A stretch of 64,000 nucleotides of DNA from NCBI GenBank assembly GCA_965248815.1, contig CBDFKK010000008.1, positions 372,001 to 436,000 of the forward strand. The letters are read 5' to 3'. Position 1 is the stretch's first letter; each line of letters opens with the position of its first letter. The notes under the pieces were generated by a model that saw only the letters and a program-made list of their open reading frames with translations, was not told the DNA's origin and did not search any database. Of this stretch, positions 44,017 through 53,124 are shown piece by piece. Source of the stretch: CBDFKK01 sp965248815 (lineage in GTDB: Bacteria > Pseudomonadota > Alphaproteobacteria > SMXP01). A program made the translations under genes and the position numbers.

Positions 44017-45060
44017 TTACTTGGGCTGATAGTCTGGATTTTCGGGCGGCACTTGCTCAACATAAGCCGCCCACGTTTCTTTGGGCGCCCCGTCGTCCCA
44101 GTCGTCGCACGGCTCGAGATAATCGGGATAATTCTTTTCCACATAGTCCAAAACCGGGCGCGGGATATCGCCCAATCCGCCGATGTCTTCTCTAAATGAA
44201 AAACTGCGTCCCATCATTTTACCGTCTTCGAGACCGCTGCCACCCATGCGCATCCAAGGCCAAAACGGCGATATGCGCGTGAAGCCGCCGTGAAACCGAG
44301 TGGTCGGCAAATCACGGTCTTCAAGTTCGTCTTTCGGCATATAGAAAGTAAAGTGCTCAGACGGATTGACTTTGCGGCCCGTCGACGCTTTGGGCCACCC
44401 TTCTGGCGTGACCGGGTTGGTGTATTCGTGCCGGTAGTCCCAAGCGAGAAATATTTTCGAGCCCCATTCTTCATACGGCATAATGAACGGCGCGGACCCG
44501 TCCGGGCGGACCTGAGCCGTCGCCTCATTCATCAGGGTCGGCACATCTTCTTCAGTGCCGTGTAAAATTTTTGGCATATCGAGCGTCAGCACGCCGCGCA
44601 CACGATCATTCATGAAGATAAAAACTTCAACATCTTCTTCTGTGTACGGATTATGCCAGGTCTCAAGAACTTCACCTGTCACAAGATCGGTATAAAAGTT
44701 GCCTTCTTTTCCACGAAGTCGAAGGTGCCCATTTGGCAAGATCTTGCATTGCGCATTGCCAAAACCGGCATAGCCAAAGAGAGGCCGCAAGCGATCGGTG
44801 CCGACGGAGCCGAAGAGAATGCCGTGCCAAGACGCATAGACTGGCTCGTCACCGTAGGTCCCCCACATCTTGCCAAAGGCATAAAGATTGTCTTTGGGAT
44901 CGGTGTAATCGATGGAGCTGCTCTTTGGCGTGGCGGCCAAGGCGGCGGACGTCATCATTGAGCTCAGGCCGGACGCGCCCGCAAAACCAGCCGCACCGCC
45001 TGCAAACTGAAGCAGGCCGCGACGCGTGCAAAAAGCGTTGTGAATTGATTGAAACTCCAT
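44017..45060 (-). CDS. Tat-exported DUF1838 protein, paralogue 2
   Basis: A 346-residue DUF1838 protein. The twin-arginine signal is CTRRGLLQFAGGAAGFAGAS. The body shares with paralogue 1 DPKDNLYAFGKMWGTYGDEP, GFGNAQCKILPNGHLRLRGK and HEYTNPVTPEGWPKASTGRK, and ends DDWDDGAPKETWAAYVEQVP. I start it at MEFQSIHNAF, where GGGAG lies eight bases upstream; the frame is open to 45102. It is probably the first gene of a minus-strand run: DUF1838-2, SUMF1 lipoprotein, hydrolase, DUF1838-1. Confidence 0.87.
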   Translation of the reverse strand: MEFQSIHNAFCTRRGLLQFAGGAAGFAGASGLSSMMTSAALAATPKSSSIDYTDPKDNLYAFGKMWGTYGDEPVYASWHGILFGSVGTDRLRPLFGYAGFGNAQCKILPNGHLRLRGKEGNFYTDLVTGEVLETWHNPYTEEDVEVFIFMNDRVRGVLTLDMPKILHGTEEDVPTLMNEATAQVRPDGSAPFIMPYEEWGSKIFLAWDYRHEYTNPVTPEGWPKASTGRKVNPSEHFTFYMPKDELEDRDLPTTRFHGGFTRISPFWPWMRMGGSGLEDGKMMGRSFSFREDIGGLGDIPRPVLDYVEKNYPDYLEPCDDWDDGAPKETWAAYVEQVPPENPDYQPK

Positions 45061-45302
45061 AAGCGGTCTCCCTAAGTCAGCGAACGATGACCGAAAATAC
45101 ACTGTCGTCCGTCAATGTGCTCGGTTAGTTGTGCCTTTGTGCCAAAGTGATACTCCCCTAAACTTCTTTATTAAACAACTGGCGAAAGTGCTGCGCTCCA
45201 TCTTGCGGCATCTTATACAATGGAGCGACTTGTTGACGCGTTCAAATACGAACTCTTGCAGACGCTGTTAGTTGATGATGTTGAGATCGGACTCTGAGCC
45301 AA

Positions 45303-46553
45303 ATGACACCGGTGCAAAAACGAAACGTAACTTTGCTGATCGGATCAATATCCGCGGTGGGGGATCTTAATATTGCACTATTTGTCTTCGGCGTGCCCTT
45401 CATTGATCTGTTCTTTGCGATCGAGCCCTGGTATTCCCCTTTCATCGCAACCTCATCGCTAATTTTAATTAGTCTGAGCTTGCCCTTCACCGGTGCGCTA
45501 TCCGATCACTACGGTCGTCGCCCCGCCCTCATCGCCTTCCTTTTTCTGGCTGCTGTGGTTACATTCGTCTGCGTGCTGGCGATCGACTATAAGTTTCTGC
45601 TTGCCGTGCGCATACTACAATGCACCATCGGGGCAGCAGGTTTGGTTATCGCCCGAGCGATAGCTAGCGATATCAATTCGACAAAGGCCGGAGTTTCTCA
45701 AACGATGGGATTTCTCGTATTGGCATTTGGCTTGACGTATTTGCTAGCGGCAACACTGTCAGGATGGCTGAATAACAATTTTGGCTGGCACAGTGTAACT
45801 ATGACAATTGGGATTTTGTTATCCATTCTAACTTTGTGCATTGCATTAGGCCTTCAAGAGACTTCTCGTATCACTAGAAAGCGCAGGTATTTTGTTAACA
45901 GTGCATTCTCGAATTATATTCGGCTCATAGCTTCAGGTGAATTCTTGGGATATACGCTGACTTTGTCATTTACAATGATGGCATTCATTCCTTTTATTCT
46001 CCTGTTCCCAACTCTGGCAGTCAAACAATTTGGCCTTTCCTCAGGTGAGCTAGGCTGGATCAACGTGTGTGCGATCGCCAGCTTGGCGCTGGGTGTCGCA
46101 GCGAACTATCGGTTGGTAATTCAAATGAGTATTCCAGCTTTGGTCCGGACATTATCTTTTTCGATCATTATTTATGGCGTCGCGTTCGCCTTCTTGGCAC
46201 TCGTCACCACTTTGACAATTGCGATGCTCGTTGTTGCACTGTTGCTCCTGTGTTTGATTGTAGGCGCAGCTCATCCGGCATTCTTGGCAGGAAGTGTCAG
46301 CGTCGATCCGAAGCGCGCAGGTACGGCCGCCGGAATTGCCACCGGCTTGCCTCTGGTTTTAGGGGGAGGCACTTTTCAGCTTTGCGTTTCCATATTGGAT
46401 GGGCGTGCCAATTCACTCGCGATAATTGCAGGACTTGGCGCGGTGTTGACTGGCCTGTCCTACGGGCTGTTGCTCAGACCAAAAAAAGTGAAACAACGCC
46501 CGCACGAACTGGACTTCAGCATGGGCGGCGTCAAGGGCTCCAACGCGCCTTAA
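45303..46553 (+). CDS. MFS transporter (Bcr/CflA-like)
   Basis: A 416-residue transporter with twelve helices. The first loop GALSDHYGRRPALIAFLFLA and the region RILQCTIGAAGLVIARAIAS resemble Bcr/CflA-type drug:H+ antiporters. There is no good ribosome-binding site before the ATG. Its DNA is more A+T-rich than its neighbours, which hints at a separate origin. It ends 23 bp from the convergent Rieske oxygenase gene. Confidence 0.82.
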   Translation: MTPVQKRNVTLLIGSISAVGDLNIALFVFGVPFIDLFFAIEPWYSPFIATSSLILISLSLPFTGALSDHYGRRPALIAFLFLAAVVTFVCVLAIDYKFLLAVRILQCTIGAAGLVIARAIASDINSTKAGVSQTMGFLVLAFGLTYLLAATLSGWLNNNFGWHSVTMTIGILLSILTLCIALGLQETSRITRKRRYFVNSAFSNYIRLIASGEFLGYTLTLSFTMMAFIPFILLFPTLAVKQFGLSSGELGWINVCAIASLALGVAANYRLVIQMSIPALVRTLSFSIIIYGVAFAFLALVTTLTIAMLVVALLLLCLIVGAAHPAFLAGSVSVDPKRAGTAAGIATGLPLVLGGGTFQLCVSILDGRANSLAIIAGLGAVLTGLSYGLLLRPKKVKQRPHELDFSMGGVKGSNAP

Positions 46554-46576
46554 CGCGGAGAGATGGCGCGCACCGT

Positions 46577-47722
46577 CTACTGCGCCGCCCGTTTGGTCCG
46601 AGCCGCCGCGCCTGACGCGTCGCGTAGAAGAGGAACAGGATCAAGCGCCCACCCCTTTGACACATTGCGTGCCGGACTTGGAATCGCAAAAGCCGTATGC
46701 GGTCCGGCGCCCACGGCCGCGTCACTATCGACACGCCAACCTCGCGCCTCCCATTCCCTCAGCTTTTCACGGAAACGAACGATGATCGTGTCGGACGGTA
46801 CCAAGACTTCTTTTGTATTGACCTCAGGCGCAATGATTGGCCGAAGTTTTTCCACGACAACGCGATCTTCCTCCATTGTCTTCCACGTAATTTTGTGAAC
46901 GCGCTCGTCGTTTTCTTCGCCCGGCGCAAAATTCTTGCGACCGGAAAAGAAATAGCGGCGCGAGTGCAACTCATCAAGCGGTGTCACAAATGCGTATTGG
47001 TGCGTCCATGCCTCTGGCGTGAAGTGAATATAAATCCAAGCTTGGCACGGTCCATGGTGACCGGACTGGGTGAAGGTCTCAAACTTTCCCCCTTCCATTT
47101 CAGCCTTGAGGGAGCCTTCTTTGATTGATGAAGGCACAAACGTCTCATGCCCGATGCCCCACTCACTTTCCAGCATTTTGAGCTCAGGCAATCGGTAGTC
47201 GTCCTTCTCTCCTTCGAAGCCAAACATGGGATGAACGAATTCCGTGTGGGCCGGATCAACCAAATTCTCCGTTGCCCGTTGATAGTTAAAATTCCAATCG
47301 CACGTGACGAACGTCCAGCGCCATTCATCGTTGTCCCATTCGGGCATGTCGAGAATGGGGATACGCTCCGCTTCTTCCGCGTCGCCTAGAAAGGCAAAAA
47401 TCAATCCGTAGCGCTCTTCGGTCGGATAGGAATCCACTTTGGCGCGCGCCGGAATTTTCGCGTTCGGACCCATCGAAGGAATGCGCGTGCATTGACCTGC
47501 CCCGTCGAATTGCCAGCCGTGATAGGGACACTCAACACAATCGCCTTTGATCTTGCCATGAGCAAGCGAACCACCCCGATGAACGCACACGTTGCTCAAG
47601 CAATGAACCTTACCCGCTTTGTCGCGAAACAGGACGAAGTCTTGTCCTAGCATGCGGCTATGCACCGGTGCCTCGGTGACGTTTTTGCTTTCAGCAGCGA
47701 CGTACCAAAAGTTGATAAACAT
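46577..47722 (-). CDS. Rieske non-heme iron oxygenase alpha subunit, paralogue 1
   Basis: A 381-residue terminal oxygenase. The [2Fe-2S] Rieske ligands are CVHRGG and CPYHGW (about residues 45-70). The mononuclear iron region is ENLVDPAHTEFVHP (about 155-168). The C-terminus AIPSPARNVSKGWALDPVPL is shared with the two paralogues at 53125-55458. It should hydroxylate or demethylate an organic compound, needing a separate reductase that is not in the window. It lies outside the inverted IS pair that encloses the other two. Confidence 0.92.
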   Translation of the reverse strand: MFINFWYVAAESKNVTEAPVHSRMLGQDFVLFRDKAGKVHCLSNVCVHRGGSLAHGKIKGDCVECPYHGWQFDGAGQCTRIPSMGPNAKIPARAKVDSYPTEERYGLIFAFLGDAEEAERIPILDMPEWDNDEWRWTFVTCDWNFNYQRATENLVDPAHTEFVHPMFGFEGEKDDYRLPELKMLESEWGIGHETFVPSSIKEGSLKAEMEGGKFETFTQSGHHGPCQAWIYIHFTPEAWTHQYAFVTPLDELHSRRYFFSGRKNFAPGEENDERVHKITWKTMEEDRVVVEKLRPIIAPEVNTKEVLVPSDTIIVRFREKLREWEARGWRVDSDAAVGAGPHTAFAIPSPARNVSKGWALDPVPLLRDASGAAARTKRAAQ

Positions 47723-47969
47723 GCGAGGCCCTATCCATGATTAGGTTGTCGGTCGCATTGTACGGGACCGGCAACGGCGCCGTCAAAGTCCAGATACGCA
47801 TGTCTTTAAGTGGGCCCGACGCGAACGCTTACGATCAGAAAGCGGCCGCCATTTTAGCCCCTTCATCACGCCGTTCTGACTCTTGTCCGGCGTCAGCGCT
47901 CACGGAACAGATTGAGGGATTTGTGTAAGGGAGATTTTTTGGCTCATCGTCACTATTGAGGAGTGAACG

Positions 47970-48344
47970 ATGAGACAGAAGAGCGAACGCCATCAGGGCG
48001 CTGCTGAGCGCACGATCAAGGACATCCGGCGTAAGACGCGCAAGCGCTATTCATCCGAAGAAAAGATACGCATTGTGCTTGCTGGACTTCGAGGCGAGGA
48101 CTCGATTGCTGAGCTGTGCCGTCGGGAAGGGATCGCCGAGAGCCTCTACTACAGCTGGTCGAAGGAGTTCCTGGAAGCCGGCAAGAAGCGGCTTTCGGGG
48201 GATACCGCCCGCCAGGCGTCCTCGGGCGAGGTCAAGGACCTGCGCCGCGAGAGGCATGACCTCAAGGAAGCGCTTGCCGAACAGGTGCTGGAGAACCGGC
48301 TGCTTAAAAAAAGCATGATCGGGGATGGGGGAGACGGCGCATGA
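47970..48344 (+). CDS. IS3-family transposase OrfA (type 1)
   Basis: A 124-residue helix-turn-helix protein: RYSSEEKIRIVLAGLRGEDS, IAELCRREGIAESLYYSWSK, then a leucine-rich coiled coil (LKEALAEQVLENRLLKKSM). It is the DNA-binding part of a two-frame IS3-type transposase. GAGGAG precedes the ATG. It overlaps OrfB by ATGA. Confidence 0.9.
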   Translation: MRQKSERHQGAAERTIKDIRRKTRKRYSSEEKIRIVLAGLRGEDSIAELCRREGIAESLYYSWSKEFLEAGKKRLSGDTARQASSGEVKDLRRERHDLKEALAEQVLENRLLKKSMIGDGGDGA

Positions 48345-49321
48345 GATACCCCGCATCGGAGAAGCTCGAGATCATCCGCCTAGTCGAGCGATCCCATCTC
48401 CCGGTGCTGCGGACGCTGGACAAGCTCGGCATCCCGGCAACGACGTTTTACCGATGGTACGACCGGTATTTGCGTGGTGGCGTACAAGCATTGGAAGACC
48501 GGTCTCCCAAGCCAAAACGCGTGTGGAACCGCATCCCCGATGATATTCGAGAGCGGATCGTCGATATGGCTCTTCAGGAACCGGAACTGAGCCCGCGCGA
48601 GTTGGCAGTGCGGTTCACTGATACGCAAAGCTATTTTGTATCCGAAGCTTCAGTGTACCGCCTGCTCAAAGCTCTTGATCTGATTACCAGCCCGGCCTTC
48701 GTGGTCATCAAGGCTGCCAATGAGTTCCGCGACAAGACCACGGCGCCAAATCAAATGTGGCAGACCGACTTCACCTACCTCAAGGTCATCGGCTGGGGCT
48801 GGTTTTATCTCTCTACGATTCTTGATGACTTCTCGCGCTACATCATTGCGTGGAAGCTGTGCACCACGATGAGAGCTGAAGACGTCACTGATACGTTGGA
48901 AATGGCTCTGGAGGCATCGGGTTGCGATCAGGCAAATGTCGCACACAAGCCGCGTCTGCTATCTGACAATGGTTCAAGTTATATTGCCGGCGATCTTGCT
49001 GACTGGATGGATGATCAAGGCATGAGGCATGTTCGCGGCGCGCCGTATCATCCGCAAACGCAAGGCAAAATCGAGCGTTGGCATCAAACGCTCAAGAACC
49101 GCATCTTGCTGGAAAACTATTACCTACCTGGCGATCTTGAAGCGCAGATCGATGAGTTCGTGGGTCACTACAATCACCAGCGCTATCACGAGAGTCTGCA
49201 AAACCTCACGCCCGCAGATGTTTACTTTGGGCGCGGCCAAACCATTCTATTGCAAAGAGAAAGGATCAAGCGAAAAACGATCGAGCATCGGCGCTTGCAA
49301 CACAGCAAAGCCGCTGCTTAA
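48341..49321 (+). CDS. IS3-family transposase OrfB (type 1), DDE integrase
   Basis: A 326-residue catalytic subunit with an N-terminal HTH (LVERSHLPVLRTLDKLGIPA; TTFYRWYDRYLRGG) and an rve integrase core. The DDE residues are seen in MWQTDFTYLKV, RLLSDNGSSYIAG and QGKIERWHQTLKNR. The full length suggests that the element is still intact. Confidence 0.93.
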   Translation: MRYPASEKLEIIRLVERSHLPVLRTLDKLGIPATTFYRWYDRYLRGGVQALEDRSPKPKRVWNRIPDDIRERIVDMALQEPELSPRELAVRFTDTQSYFVSEASVYRLLKALDLITSPAFVVIKAANEFRDKTTAPNQMWQTDFTYLKVIGWGWFYLSTILDDFSRYIIAWKLCTTMRAEDVTDTLEMALEASGCDQANVAHKPRLLSDNGSSYIAGDLADWMDDQGMRHVRGAPYHPQTQGKIERWHQTLKNRILLENYYLPGDLEAQIDEFVGHYNHQRYHESLQNLTPADVYFGRGQTILLQRERIKRKTIEHRRLQHSKAAA

Positions 49322-49378
49322 ACTGATACAACAGATGAGCCATATACTCCGCTAGCTCAAACCGAAATCTGTTCCAAT

Positions 49379-49616
49379 TTATCTGATGACGGACACACCT
49401 TCCTCGCTAATTTCAGAAGTATTCTGCCATACATCATTAACATAAAAGAATAGAACGGTGATGCTTGGATTGAGGCGGGAACCCTCACGAAGATAGAAAA
49501 GCAACTCTTGATCCGTACTGAAACCCTCTACTCCTGCCGCGATAACTTCACAATCAGCATCTACTTGCCGACGCAAAATTCGTTCTGCGACTTGGCTAAA
49601 CAAATTCTTGAAATTG
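49379..49616 (-). pseudogene. SGNH/GDSL hydrolase fragment between two IS elements
   Basis: About 78 codons on the minus strand, reading EVIAAGVEGFSTDQELLFYL and LNPSITVLFFYVNDVWQNTS. This is the middle block of SGNH hydrolases related to alginate acetyltransferases, including a GxxxTDQE and a YVNDV element. Both ends are cut: the upstream end by IS copy A at 49616, the downstream end by the type-1 IS (stop four bases from its border). The rest of the gene is not seen in the window. Confidence 0.6.
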
Positions 49617-49677
49617 AGAGGTGGTTCGGTTTGTTTGAACAACTTTCGGACTGCGGATAAGTGGATTTCAGCCCCTG

Positions 49678-50508
49678 TTATGCCGCGACCGGGATTGGTT
49701 GCAGCACGTTGAAGTAAGCCTGATCGGGTGTCTGGCGGTCAAGCGATGAATGCGGTCTCTTGGTGTTATAAAAGACCAAATATTTGCCGAGGGCGGCTCG
49801 GGCTTGTGGAACATTGCCATAGGCATGCAGATAGACCTCCTCGTATTTGACCGTGCGCCACAGCCGTTCAACAAAGACATTGTCCCGCCACGCTCCCTTG
49901 CCATCCATGCTGATGGCGATTTCAGCATCCTTCAGGATTTGTGTGAAAGCGATGGAGGTAAACTGCGAGCCCTGATCGGTGTTGAAGATGTCCGGCTTAC
50001 CGTAACGGGCCAGTGCTTCTTCAACGGCTTCAATGCAAAAGTCTGCTTCCAGTGTGATAGAGAGCCGCCAGGACAGGACACGCCGGCTGAACCAGTCAAC
50101 CACTGCGGCCAGATAAACAAAGCCCCGTGCCATTGGAATGTAGGTGATATCCATCGCCCAGACCTGATTGGGTTGGGTGACCGGCAGCTTACGCAACAGA
50201 TAGGGATAGATTTTGTGGCCCGGTGCAGGCTTGGACGTGTTCGGGCGGCGATAAATAGCCTCAAGCCCCATACGCTTCATCAGTGTTGTGACGTGCAGGC
50301 GGCCAACCTTGTATCCTTCACCAAGCAATAGTCCCTGCAGCATCCTGCTGCCTGCAAAGGGATAGTCGAGATGCAATTCATCAATCCGGCGCATCAGTGC
50401 CAGATCACCGACCGATACGGGACGGGGCTGATAATAGACGCTGCCCCGGCTGATCTTGAGCGCCTTGGCCTGACGGCTGAGCGAGAGTTTATGTTTGCGG
50501 TCGATCAT
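49678..50508 (-). CDS. IS3-family transposase OrfB (type 2), copy A
   Basis: A 276-residue DDE integrase: NQVWAMDITYIPMARGFVYL (first Asp), IFNTDQGSQFTSIAF (second Asp), NVFVERLWRTVKYEEVYL (Glu), then the family ending HSSLDRQTPDQAYF. It overlaps OrfA by ATGA. Identical in sequence to the copy at 57777-58607. Confidence 0.95.
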   Translation of the reverse strand: MIDRKHKLSLSRQAKALKISRGSVYYQPRPVSVGDLALMRRIDELHLDYPFAGSRMLQGLLLGEGYKVGRLHVTTLMKRMGLEAIYRRPNTSKPAPGHKIYPYLLRKLPVTQPNQVWAMDITYIPMARGFVYLAAVVDWFSRRVLSWRLSITLEADFCIEAVEEALARYGKPDIFNTDQGSQFTSIAFTQILKDAEIAISMDGKGAWRDNVFVERLWRTVKYEEVYLHAYGNVPQARAALGKYLVFYNTKRPHSSLDRQTPDQAYFNVLQPIPVAA

Positions 50509-50816
50509 TTTCTTGCGCTCGGCAATCCCGCCTTGGTGAGCGCATCGCCTAAAAAATCATTCTCAAGCGTCAGCTCCCCAATCTTGGCATGGAGCCTCTT
50601 CACATCAACACGGGGTGCAGGCAGCGGTGATTTACCCTCCCGCCCAAAAACACCCGCTGCACCCTCAAGGAGCTGATCTTTCCATTGCTTGATCTGGTTA
50701 GGATGAACATCAAACTGCTGAGCGAGTTCTCCCAATGTCTGCTCACCGCGAACGGCCGCAAGGGCCACCTTCGACTTGAACGCAGGTGTATGATTGCGAC
50801 GTGGTCGTCTTGCCAT
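50505..50816 (-). CDS. IS3-family transposase OrfA (type 2), copy A
   Basis: A 103-residue DNA-binding subunit: RRNHTPAFKSKVALAAVRGE, LGELAQQFDVHPNQIKQWKD, then a coiled coil. I start it at MARRPRRNH, where AGGAG lies upstream; the frame is open further but only through the IS leader. Confidence 0.92.
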   Translation of the reverse strand: MARRPRRNHTPAFKSKVALAAVRGEQTLGELAQQFDVHPNQIKQWKDQLLEGAAGVFGREGKSPLPAPRVDVKRLHAKIGELTLENDFLGDALTKAGLPSARK

Positions 50817-50902
50817 AGTGGATCTCCTGTTGCCGGCGATCATGCCGCCTACAGGCCAAAATTCCACTTATCTCAACTGTGCAGATTTCCCGAGCCACCT
50901 CT

Positions 50903-51302
50903 GTTTGTCACTGTGCGAACGAAATGACCACCAATGGCTACACCCAGCCGAATTAGTCTATTTTAATTGGGAACGCTCTGCTCCTGAAAGCCGACACTCG
51001 AATCAGCATTTCCGATATCGCTTAATATTCGTCTGCTTCTGGTCGATGAGCAGACTCTATTGGCCGTACCGTTGTTCGGCTGAAGATGACCCTGGCTGCC
51101 ATTGGCCACATCTAAATCCGCAATCCGTGCCGGCAATCACCGGTCGCGCCCGACTATCACCGACCACTTACCGCTTTGCCTCGGGAAATGCCCTATGAAA
51201 TACTCGAATAAAAGCTAGTGTTCAGTGCGCTTAATGTCATGCCATGCCGGGCGTACCGCAGTTTGGTGCACACGATAACGGCGCAGCCAGGAGACGAGAC
51301 CC
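50903..51302. other. Gap between IS copy A and the GST operon
   Basis: 400 bp without a gene I can support. Short open stretches exist on both strands but none resembles a known family. The last 20 bases hold CAGGAG, the ribosome-binding site of the first GST gene. Stop codons in all frames and mixed composition suggest decayed sequence left by IS insertion plus a promoter region. Confidence 0.5.
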
Positions 51303-52037
51303 ATGAAACTCTTCTATTCACCGTTCCACAGCTTCGTTCATAAGGTCCTGGTCACAGCGCACGAGGCCGGGTTGTGGGATCAGATTGAGTTTGTGCCGAC
51401 CTACGTATTCAAGAATAGAGACGGCGAAGACCAGGGAGACAAATATTCCCTTGCGAAACTGAATCCGTTAGCCAAGGTTCCGACGCTCGCTCTAAGCAAT
51501 GGCCGGGTCATCTTTGGCAGCCAATCAATTGTTGAGTACTTGGACGCCAACGGCACGTCCGGACATCGTCTCTACCCTCCCGAAGGTCCTGACCGATGGG
51601 ACGCCGTAACGCGCCTGGCATTGTGCGACACCATTTTCGAGCTGACGACGGCGTTGGTTCGGGAAGGCTGGCATCCGGATGACCAACAACGAATTCTGGA
51701 ATTTGAGTGGATCTGGCCCAAGATGCTTCGCGGCCTCGACTATCTGGAAGAGCGCAGCCGGCAAGGGTACACACAGTTCGATATTGGCCATGCCGCGGCC
51801 CTGCATGCGCTCAGCTACTTTGATTTCCGATCGCGATTCTACGAAGCCAAAGATCCGCTCTATCCTGACTACGACTGGATGGAAGGGCGGCCCCATCTCA
51901 AGGCTTGGTGGGAAGAGGTCATTCAACGACCATCGGTAACATCGCATTACCAAAAAGACTTTGAAGGTGATGACAGTCCGAAGTTTTTCCAAGCGAAGGT
52001 TCAGGAAGTGCTCGCGGCGCGGAGGGCCCAGTCATGA
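51303..52037 (+). CDS. Glutathione S-transferase family protein 1
   Basis: A 244-residue cytosolic GST. The N-terminal thioredoxin-like domain has KLFYSPFHSFVHKVLVTAHE and the cis-Pro motif NPLAKVPTLALSNGR, then FGSQSIVEYLDAN, the glutathione gamma-glutamyl contact. An all-alpha C-terminal domain follows with FDIGHAAALHALSYFDFR. CAGGAG precedes the ATG. It overlaps the next GST gene by ATGA. Its place beside Rieske oxygenases suggests glutathione conjugation or dehalogenation in a catabolic pathway. Confidence 0.88.
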   Translation: MKLFYSPFHSFVHKVLVTAHEAGLWDQIEFVPTYVFKNRDGEDQGDKYSLAKLNPLAKVPTLALSNGRVIFGSQSIVEYLDANGTSGHRLYPPEGPDRWDAVTRLALCDTIFELTTALVREGWHPDDQQRILEFEWIWPKMLRGLDYLEERSRQGYTQFDIGHAAALHALSYFDFRSRFYEAKDPLYPDYDWMEGRPHLKAWWEEVIQRPSVTSHYQKDFEGDDSPKFFQAKVQEVLAARRAQS

Positions 52038-52735
52038 TCGAGTTCTATTATTGGCCCACCCCAAACGGCCACAAGGCCTCAATCATGCTTGAGGAAATCG
52101 ATCTGGCCTACACCGTCCACCCCATCAACATTCACACCGGTGAGCAGTTCGCGCCGGAGTTTCTGAAAATCAACCCAAACAACAAGGTCCCGGCGATCGT
52201 AGATACGGACGGGCCCAATGGAAAACCGTACGCACTATTCGAATCTGGTTCGATCTTGATGTATCTCGCAGAAAAAGTCGGCAAGTTTTTGCCGTTGGAA
52301 ATTGAAGAACGCTATAACGCCCTGCAGTGGCTAATGTTCCAGATGGGCAACGTTGGGCCGATGTTCGGTCAAAATGGTTACTTTCAAGGCTACGCGGACG
52401 AGGATGTACCTCACGCCAAAAAGCGATACCTGGCCGAGACGAACCGGTTGTATGGCGTGATGAACAAACGACTGGCGAACAATGACTACCTTGCGGGAAG
52501 CGCTTATTCAATCGCCGATATCGCAACCTATCCGTGGTCGATCCCGGCACAGAATGCGTTTCACAAGATTGACATTACAGACTATCCCCATGTCGACAAT
52601 TGGGTCCGCCGTATCTCTGAACGACCAGCCGTGCAACGCGGGTTGGCACTCCTAAAGGATGATCAAAAGATCGGTGACAGGTCGGACGAGACCCGTGAAG
52701 TGTTATTTGGCCGCCGGCAGATAGAGCAACAGTAG
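52034..52735 (+). CDS. Glutathione S-transferase 2 (YghU/YfcG-like)
   Basis: A 233-residue GST of the Ure2p/YfcG-like group: IEFYYWPTPNGHKASIMLEE, FLKINPNNKVPAIVDTDGP, ALFESGSILMYLAEK and LAGSAYSIADIATYPW. Members often show disulfide-bond reductase or GSSG-binding activity. It is translationally coupled to GST 1, and a hairpin follows about 50 bp after the stop. Confidence 0.9.
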   Translation: MIEFYYWPTPNGHKASIMLEEIDLAYTVHPINIHTGEQFAPEFLKINPNNKVPAIVDTDGPNGKPYALFESGSILMYLAEKVGKFLPLEIEERYNALQWLMFQMGNVGPMFGQNGYFQGYADEDVPHAKKRYLAETNRLYGVMNKRLANNDYLAGSAYSIADIATYPWSIPAQNAFHKIDITDYPHVDNWVRRISERPAVQRGLALLKDDQKIGDRSDETREVLFGRRQIEQQ

Positions 52736-52787
52736 ATCAGCTTGGACCCATAACAGGCATTGGTTCAGGTCCATTCCACAACAAAAA

Positions 52788-52811
52788 AGCGGGCACGAGG
52801 GACCGCTCTTT
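52788..52811 (+). terminator. Weak terminator after the GST pair
   Basis: AGCGG pairs with CCGCT on a 10-base loop and is followed by CTTTA; an A-run precedes it. It is a short stem, so only moderately convincing. Confidence 0.4.
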
Positions 52812-53124
52812 AGAAAATACGACGTCTGCTAGTTTCCGGGTCGCCGACTGTGCTTCACCCCGTCCGCAGGTCAAGCTGTCATAAGCGACAGCGAAGAAGG
52901 CGCCGGCTCATCCAGCCTCTCGTCAAGGGATGGGTGACCAATATCGGCGGCACGACGCCCACGCGGTATCTCCGTATAGAAAGGGATTAACATTCTATTG
53001 GCCAGAAGTGCTCGTATTAAGGGTCGGAATTGGAAATTCATACCGATGAAAGAAGAGCCAAATAGGCGTATAATGCAAACCAACAGACGATGAGAATGAG
53101 GCAAGGAGCCTGAAGGAGGAGCTC
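52812..53124. promoter_or_regulatory. Leader of the tandem Rieske genes
   Basis: There is no gene in this 313-bp stretch that I can support. A TATAAT at 53069-53074 lies 51 bp before the ATG and could be a -10 box, though no good -35 lies 17 bp before it. AAGGAGG at 53112-53118 is a strong ribosome-binding site for the first Rieske gene. Confidence 0.4.

Larger units (their letters stand above)
47904..49375. mobile_element. IS3-family element (type 1), single copy
   Basis: About 1472 bp with inverted ends GGAACAGATT at the left and AATCTGTTCC at the right. A further inner match, GGCTCATC and GATGAGCC, lies within the first and last 60 bases. It contains two overlapping transposase genes on the plus strand. 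I could not find a target duplication at its borders, so one end may be rearranged. Its right end lies four bases from the end of a truncated SGNH hydrolase fragment. Confidence 0.75.
49617..50902. mobile_element. IS3-family element (type 2), copy A
   Basis: 1286 bp, transposase on the minus strand. Imperfect inverted ends are AGAGGTGGTTCGG at the left and CCGAGCCACCTCT at the right, with an inner match ATAAGTGGA/TCCACTTAT on both sides. It has exactly the length of copy B at 57383-58668, and both encode the same proteins. At least one base differs, in the terminal repeat (AACAACTTTCGG here, AACAATTTTCGG in copy B read the same way). No target duplication is evident. Confidence 0.9.

Noticed and set aside
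49454..49660. A plus-strand open stretch ending in the same RWFGLFEQ tail at IS copy A
   Set aside because: The minus strand of this interval encodes a recognisable SGNH-hydrolase block, so the plus-strand reading outside the IS is an antisense shadow.
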